Shown here one piece after another: positions 60,167 through 64,000 of a stretch of DNA of 64,000 nucleotides. The notes under the pieces were generated by a model that worked only from the letters and a program-made list of their open reading frames with translations, was not told the DNA's origin and searched no databases. Source of the DNA: Natrialba swarupiae (lineage in GTDB: Archaea; Halobacteriota; Halobacteria; Halobacteriales; Natrialbaceae); the NCBI RefSeq assembly GCF_008245225.1, contig NZ_VTAW01000003.1:124001-188000 (forward strand), given 5' to 3'. Each line of letters starts with the position of its first letter. Position 1 is the stretch's first letter. A program made the translations under genes and the position numbers.

Positions 60167-61846
60167 ATGCCGACGGAATCGGACACTCATTATGACCCCT
60201 CTCTGGGGAACAAGTTCATCTTCGTCACCGGCGGGGTGATGTCGGGTCTCGGCAAGGGGATCACGGCCGCGAGCACCGGGCGGCTCCTCAAAAACGCCGG
60301 CTTCGACGTCACCGCGGTCAAGATCGATCCGTACCTGAACGTCGATGCGGGGACGATGAACCCCTACCAGCACGGGGAGGTCTACGTCTTAGAGGACGGC
60401 GGCGAGGTCGACCTCGATCTGGGGAACTACGAGCGATTCCTCGACGTCGACATGACCTCGGATCACAACGTCACCACCGGGAAGACCTACCAGCACGTCA
60501 TCGAGAAAGAACGTGCGGGCGATTACCTCGGGAAGACGGTCCAGATCATCCCCCACGTTACGGACGACATTAAACGCCGGATTCGCGAGGCCGCCGAGGG
60601 AAGCGACGTCTGTCTCGTCGAGGTCGGCGGCACCGTCGGCGACATCGAGGGGATGCCCTATCTCGAGGCGTTGCGCCAGTTCGCCCACGAGGAAGACGAG
60701 GAGGATATCCTCTTCGCCCACGTCACCCTGGTCCCGTACTCGAAAAACGGCGAACAGAAGACGAAGCCGACCCAACACTCGGTCAAGGAGGTGCGCTCGA
60801 TCGGTCTCCAGCCCGACGTGATCGTCGGCCGCTGTGAGAATCGCCTCGAGCCCGAGACGAAAGAGAAGATCGCGCTGTTCTGTGACATTCCCACCGAAGC
60901 GGTGTTCTCGAATCCGGACGTCGAAGACGTCTACCACGTCCCGCTGATGGTCGAAGACGAGGGCCTCGACCAGTACGTTCTGGAACGGTTCGGCCTGGCC
61001 GAGGAAGCGCTCCCCGAAGGGGAACGAGCCAACGAGTGGCGCGAAATCGTGACGACGGAGAAAGACGGCGAGGTCGACGTCGCACTCGTCGGCAAGTACG
61101 ACCTCGAAGACGCCTACATGTCGATCCACGAGTCGCTGAAACACGCTGGCTTCGAACTCGGCGTCGACGTGAACGTCCACTGGGTCCACGCCGACGGGAT
61201 GGCCGAGAACTACGACGACCAACTCGAGGATGTCGACGGAGTCATCGTCCCCGGCGGGTTCGGAATGCGCGGTGCGGAGGGGAAGATTCGCGCGGTCCAG
61301 TACGCCCGCGAAAACGACGTTCCCTTCCTCGGGCTCTGTCTGGGCTTCCAGATGGCCGTCGTCGAGTACGCGAGGAACGTCCTCGATCTCGAGGGGGCAC
61401 ACTCCGCGGAGATGGACGAAGAGACGCCCCACCCGGTCATCGACATTCTGCCCGAACAGTACGAGGTCGAGGACATGGGGGGGACGATGCGACTCGGCGG
61501 ACACACAACGGTGATCGAGCCCGAGACGCTCGCGTACGACCTCTACGAGGATACGTCCTGTTCGGAGCGCCACCGTCACCGCTACGAGGTCAACCCCGAG
61601 TACTTCGAACAGTTCGAGGACGAACCGCTCGTCTTCTCGGGCACCGCCGGAAATCGGATGGAGATCCTCGAACTCGAGGACCACCCGTACTTCCTCGGAA
61701 CGCAGTTCCACCCCGAGTACACGTCCCGTCCCGGCCAGCCGAGTCCACCCTTCCTCGGGTTGGTCGAGGCCGTCCTCGAGCGTGCGACGAACGACGAGCA
61801 CGACGCAGACACCGGAGCAGACACCGAAACTGAGGTAACCCACTGA
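60167..61846 (+). CDS. pyrG: CTP synthase
   Basis: 559 residues. Synthetase domain: [20 protein letters not shown] (P-loop), [20 protein letters not shown]. Glutaminase domain: [38 protein letters not shown] with the catalytic Cys, and the terminal His-Glu pair [14 protein letters not shown]. It makes CTP from UTP and glutamine. Its stop codon overlaps the GMP-synthase start (TGATG), so the operon is translationally coupled. Acidic tail [17 protein letters not shown] is typical of haloarchaea. Confidence 0.97.
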   Translation: MPTESDTHYDPSLGNKFIFVTGGVMSGLGKGITAASTGRLLKNAGFDVTAVKIDPYLNVDAGTMNPYQHGEVYVLEDGGEVDLDLGNYERFLDVDMTSDHNVTTGKTYQHVIEKERAGDYLGKTVQIIPHVTDDIKRRIREAAEGSDVCLVEVGGTVGDIEGMPYLEALRQFAHEEDEEDILFAHVTLVPYSKNGEQKTKPTQHSVKEVRSIGLQPDVIVGRCENRLEPETKEKIALFCDIPTEAVFSNPDVEDVYHVPLMVEDEGLDQYVLERFGLAEEALPEGERANEWREIVTTEKDGEVDVALVGKYDLEDAYMSIHESLKHAGFELGVDVNVHWVHADGMAENYDDQLEDVDGVIVPGGFGMRGAEGKIRAVQYARENDVPFLGLCLGFQMAVVEYARNVLDLEGAHSAEMDEETPHPVIDILPEQYEVEDMGGTMRLGGHTTVIEPETLAYDLYEDTSCSERHRHRYEVNPEYFEQFEDEPLVFSGTAGNRMEILELEDHPYFLGTQFHPEYTSRPGQPSPPFLGLVEAVLERATNDEHDADTGADTETEVTH

Positions 61847-62763
61847 TGGTCGACACTGAGACGTTCGTACCCGACGCAGTAGCAGAGATCGAAGACGAAA
61901 TTGGCGACGAAAACGCCGTCATCGCCCTCTCGGGCGGCGTCGACTCGTCGGTCGCGGCCGCACTCGCATACGAAGCGATCGGCGACCGGCTCACCCCCGT
62001 CTACGTCGACACCGGCCTGATGCGCAAAGGCGAGACCGCCCAGATCCGCGAGACGTTCTCCTACATGGAGTCGCTTCGCGTTATCGAGGCCAGGGATCGA
62101 TTCCTCGAGGCGCTTTCCGGCGTCACCGACCCCGAGGAGAAGCGAAAGATCATCGGCGAGCAGTTCATTCGCGAGTTCGAACGCGAGGCCAAAGACGCCG
62201 ACGCCGACTACCTCGTCCAGGGGACGATCTACCCCGACCGGATCGAGAGCGAGGGCGGGATCAAGTCCCACCACAACGTCGGCGGCCTCCCCGAAGTCGT
62301 CGACTTCGAGGGCATCGTCGAACCGGTCCGCGACCTCTACAAGGACGAGGTTCGCGAGGTCGCCCGTCACCTCGGACTCGAGGAGATCGTCGCAGAACGA
62401 ATGCCGTTCCCCGGTCCTGGTCTTGCCGTACGCGTCATCGGCGAAGTGACCGAGGAGAAACTCGAGGTCGCCCGCCACGCCTGCCACGTCGTCGAGGACG
62501 AACTCGAGGAGTACGAGCCCTGGCAGGCGCTCGCCGCGGTGATCGGCAAGGCGACGGGAGTCAAGGGAGACAACCGGGTTCACGGCTGGGTCGTCTCCGT
62601 TCGCTCCGTCGACTCTCGTGACGGGATGACCGCCCGCGCCCAGGAAATCGACTGGGAGACCCTCCAGCGGATCCAGTCGCGGATCACCGGGACGAACGAG
62701 AATGTCGCCCGCGTCGTCTACGACGTGACCCACAAACCGCCGGCGACCATCGAGTACGAGTGA
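61846..62763 (+). CDS. guaAB: GMP synthase, ATP-pyrophosphatase subunit (GuaA subunit B)
   Basis: 305 residues. PP-loop [20 protein letters not shown] near residue 28; [40 protein letters not shown], and the C-terminal dimerisation/substrate part [38 protein letters not shown]. Archaea use separate glutaminase and ATPase subunits; the glutaminase partner is not in the window. Coupled to pyrG by a one-base overlap. Confidence 0.96.
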   Translation: MVDTETFVPDAVAEIEDEIGDENAVIALSGGVDSSVAAALAYEAIGDRLTPVYVDTGLMRKGETAQIRETFSYMESLRVIEARDRFLEALSGVTDPEEKRKIIGEQFIREFEREAKDADADYLVQGTIYPDRIESEGGIKSHHNVGGLPEVVDFEGIVEPVRDLYKDEVREVARHLGLEEIVAERMPFPGPGLAVRVIGEVTEEKLEVARHACHVVEDELEEYEPWQALAAVIGKATGVKGDNRVHGWVVSVRSVDSRDGMTARAQEIDWETLQRIQSRITGTNENVARVVYDVTHKPPATIEYE

Positions 62764-62765
62764 CG

Positions 62766-63086
62766 ATGGAGGTTATCGTCGCCGGACCCGACGAGGACGA
62801 GATTGCGCCGGCGCTCGAGGCCGAAGGCGCGACCGTGAGTCGTCTCGAGGGCGTCGTCTCGCGTCCAGAACTCGAAACCGCTGGAATCGTCGATGCGGAG
62901 CTGTACGTGCTGACGGACGTCGGCCAGGCGACGACGATCCCGATCGTCTGCGATTTGAACGACGATATCCGGACCGTCGTCTACGCGCGGGATACGGTTC
63001 CGGAGTTCGTCAGGGGACAACTGGACCTCGCTCTCGATCCGCAGCTGATCGATCCGATCGTCCTCGCCGAAGAGGTAACTGACTGA
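62766..63086 (+). CDS. DUF7126-like protein of the pyrG-guaAB operon
   Basis: 106 residues from ATG at 62766 (a GTG at 62760 overlapping the previous stop is a less likely start). VIVAGPDEDEIAPALEAEGA, LETAGIVDAELYVLTDVGQA and TTIPIVCDLNDDIRTVVYAR, DTVPEFVRGQLDLALDP fit a haloarchaeal family that I recall as DUF7126, related to TrkA-N-like Rossmann proteins. The same gene order with pyrG and guaA occurs in many haloarchaea, so it may have a nucleotide-related role. Confidence 0.8.
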   Translation: MEVIVAGPDEDEIAPALEAEGATVSRLEGVVSRPELETAGIVDAELYVLTDVGQATTIPIVCDLNDDIRTVVYARDTVPEFVRGQLDLALDPQLIDPIVLAEEVTD

Positions 63087-63148
63087 TACGGTTTGGGATG
63101 ACTGCTTGCCGGTCTGCGATCGACCGGGAGACCCATCGCGATCCGTAT
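63086..63148. repeat. Diverged palindromic repeat, copy F
   Basis: Begins atacggtttgggatgactgc at the last base of the TGA stop and ends cgcgatccgtat. The ATACGG/CCGTAT ends and the position at the stop codon match the family of copies A-D, but the interior differs (gcttgccggtctgcgatcga), so homology is uncertain. Confidence 0.45.
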
Positions 63149-63659
63149 GAACGGTTTCTGTCCCGATCCCCCGGCGCAACCGCGACCGGACAGCGGGTTG
63201 ACCGGAACTGACGGAGAGTGCTGTGACTGGCCCACAAACCGGCGGGATCCGACCACCACGACTCGAACCGTATTCGATACCTCGTTCCATTCGACGCCGA
63301 CTACCAAGGATGAAAAACTATTAAGAAATACCTTATTCCGAGGTATGAACTGTTTACCTCCCGATATCGGAGGTTTGAATCCGGGTTAACTGCGAGGGAA
63401 TTCGGTGTAAGAACGGTATACCGTCATCCCCGTTCAAGTAGTTCTCCCCGGTAGCATGTGATGGAGGTCGACGGGTAGACCCCACCAAGGCACCCCACGC
63501 CTGTTCCCGTGACTTCCAGCAATCCCACCACAGCACCCTTCCCCCACCATTGCCATACCGTTCCCGACGCGGGCTACTGCACCGGCCTGCGTCACACCCT
63601 GCGGTTCTGGCACCCCTGGGACGTGCGTTGCGTCCCAGGTTGGACGTTCAATCCGCGAG
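63149..63659. other. Structured region without a supportable gene
   Basis: About 510 bases. Left part AT-rich (gatgaaaaactattaagaaa, 63308-63327) with a near-palindrome cctcccgatatcggagg (63356-63372). Right end carries a perfect 9-bp hairpin, cctgggacg/cgtcccagg with a 7-base loop, at 63615-63639. No frame looks like a haloarchaeal protein. The combination suggests either a structured RNA or a decayed IS605/PATE-type non-coding element. Confidence 0.45.
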
Positions 63660-64000
63660 TTACGACTGCCGTTTTCGAAGTCGACTGAGAATGGGGATCT
63701 CCGTTAGACGTCTCTCGTCCAGGAGACGCCAGTCGATCCCACCCGGCGGCGCGTCGCCGTCCGGACGGATCGTCCGTTCGGGCGTGATGACCAGATCCAT
63801 CGGGACGTCGTGTGCGTCGAACTCGAGGTCGTCGTCGACGAGTTGTCGCTCGTGGACGGTCGTCGCGACCGGCGTGGTCTCGTCGACGAGATCGAGTTCT
63901 CGACAGATAGCGTACTCGAGGTCGCTGTATCCTTCCCCCTTTCCGATACGGCCGCCGTCGGCGACGGCGACGCTTCCGGCGACGATCAAGTCGATCGGCG
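63660..64000 (-). CDS. 5-formyltetrahydrofolate cyclo-ligase family protein, C-terminal part (runs off the right edge)
   Basis: The visible 113 codons (PIDLIVAGSVAVADGGRIGK, GEGYSDLEYAICRELDLVDE) contain the GSVAVxxxGxRxGKGxGYxD signature of the YgfA/5-FTHF cyclo-ligase family, which in archaea may act on other pterins or ADP-forming reactions. The N-terminus is outside the window; the reading frame is open to base 64000. The C-terminal tail IDWRLLDERRLTEIPILSRL matches haloarchaeal members. Confidence 0.82.
   Translation of the reverse strand, partial: PIDLIVAGSVAVADGGRIGKGEGYSDLEYAICRELDLVDETTPVATTVHERQLVDDDLEFDAHDVPMDLVITPERTIRPDGDAPPGGIDWRLLDERRLTEIPILSRLRKRQS

Noticed and set aside
60389-61843. 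Long minus-strand open frame opposite pyrG
   Set aside because: Mirrors the codons of pyrG on the other strand; no start signal and no motif. The same applies to long antisense frames opposite pus10, secD, infB and the 34.6-36 kb membrane protein gene.
63149-63659. RNase P RNA, SRP RNA or rRNA-leader gene
   Set aside because: I looked for the conserved RNase P core and the SRP helix 8 GGAAGG...AGCAGC loop on both strands and did not find them, so no specific RNA gene is called.
1-64000. CRISPR array
   Set aside because: No regularly spaced 28-37-base direct repeats with unique spacers were seen; the only tandem array is the 17-bp series at 53720.

Overview
The window is chromosomal DNA of a halophilic archaeon (class Halobacteria). 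The proteins are rich in Asp and Glu, GC is high, and many genes start at or near an apparent transcription start with a TATA-like box about 25-30 bases upstream (leaderless style). Diagnostic archaeal genes include aIF5B, GatD, TgtA and ArcS, Pus10, NOB1, SecD/SecF without SecA, CTP synthase next to a separate GMP-synthase ATPase subunit, a SAMP/MoaD protein and a HalOD1 protein. I would guess the order Natrialbales, but nothing in the sequence proves it. Gene density is high and most genes are housekeeping.

Layout. 1-9.1 kb: the edge of an AI-2E-type permease gene, a DUF547 protein, a zinc-finger protein, then a dispersed nucleoside/pentose set (nucleoside phosphorylase, PfkB sugar kinase, ribose-1,5-bisphosphate isomerase, deoxyribose-phosphate aldolase), an acetyltransferase, an S9-peptidase remnant and a K+ channel with an RCK domain. 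9.1-15.9 kb: SAMP-like protein, acetyltransferase, GatD, small membrane proteins, a FilR1-type regulator, an OsmC-methyltransferase pair and a CBS protein. 16-21 kb: both archaeosine enzymes (ArcS, TgtA) around a DMT exporter and a membrane-anchored TRAM protein. 21.3-22.7 kb: an exported, extremely acidic, lysine-free repeat protein. 22.9-24 kb: Nudix hydrolase and PadR regulator.

24.1-30.8 kb is an integrated mobile element of about 6.7 kb. It lies between a 14-bp direct repeat at 24123 and the 3' end of an intact tRNA-Thr(GGT) gene at 30820-30890, and it carries a tyrosine integrase. Cargo: a winged-helix regulator overlapping a small unknown gene; a double winged-helix regulator overlapping a nucleotidyltransferase (AbiE-like toxin-antitoxin or defence architecture); a helical-repeat protein; and a coiled-coil protein of unknown function. 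This is the best candidate for an undescribed system.

30.9-64 kb is again core chromosome: enoyl-CoA hydratase, NAD synthase, UspA, a KaiC-like ATPase, NAD kinase, a probable RNA polymerase epsilon subunit, a second nucleotidyltransferase between 31-bp direct repeats, HtrA protease, Pus10, a PIN/ribbon-helix-helix toxin-antitoxin pair, RNase HII, a Ca/Na exchanger, SecF-SecD, a TrmB regulator divergent from phosphoglucose isomerase, a CPBP protease, PRC-barrel-NOB1, aIF5B, and the CTP synthase-GMP synthase operon. The right edge holds part of a 5-formyltetrahydrofolate cyclo-ligase-family gene.

A family of roughly 80-bp palindromic elements with ATACGG/CCGTAT ends occurs at least four times, with two diverged or partial copies. 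Several have their outer edge inside the stop codon of the adjacent gene.
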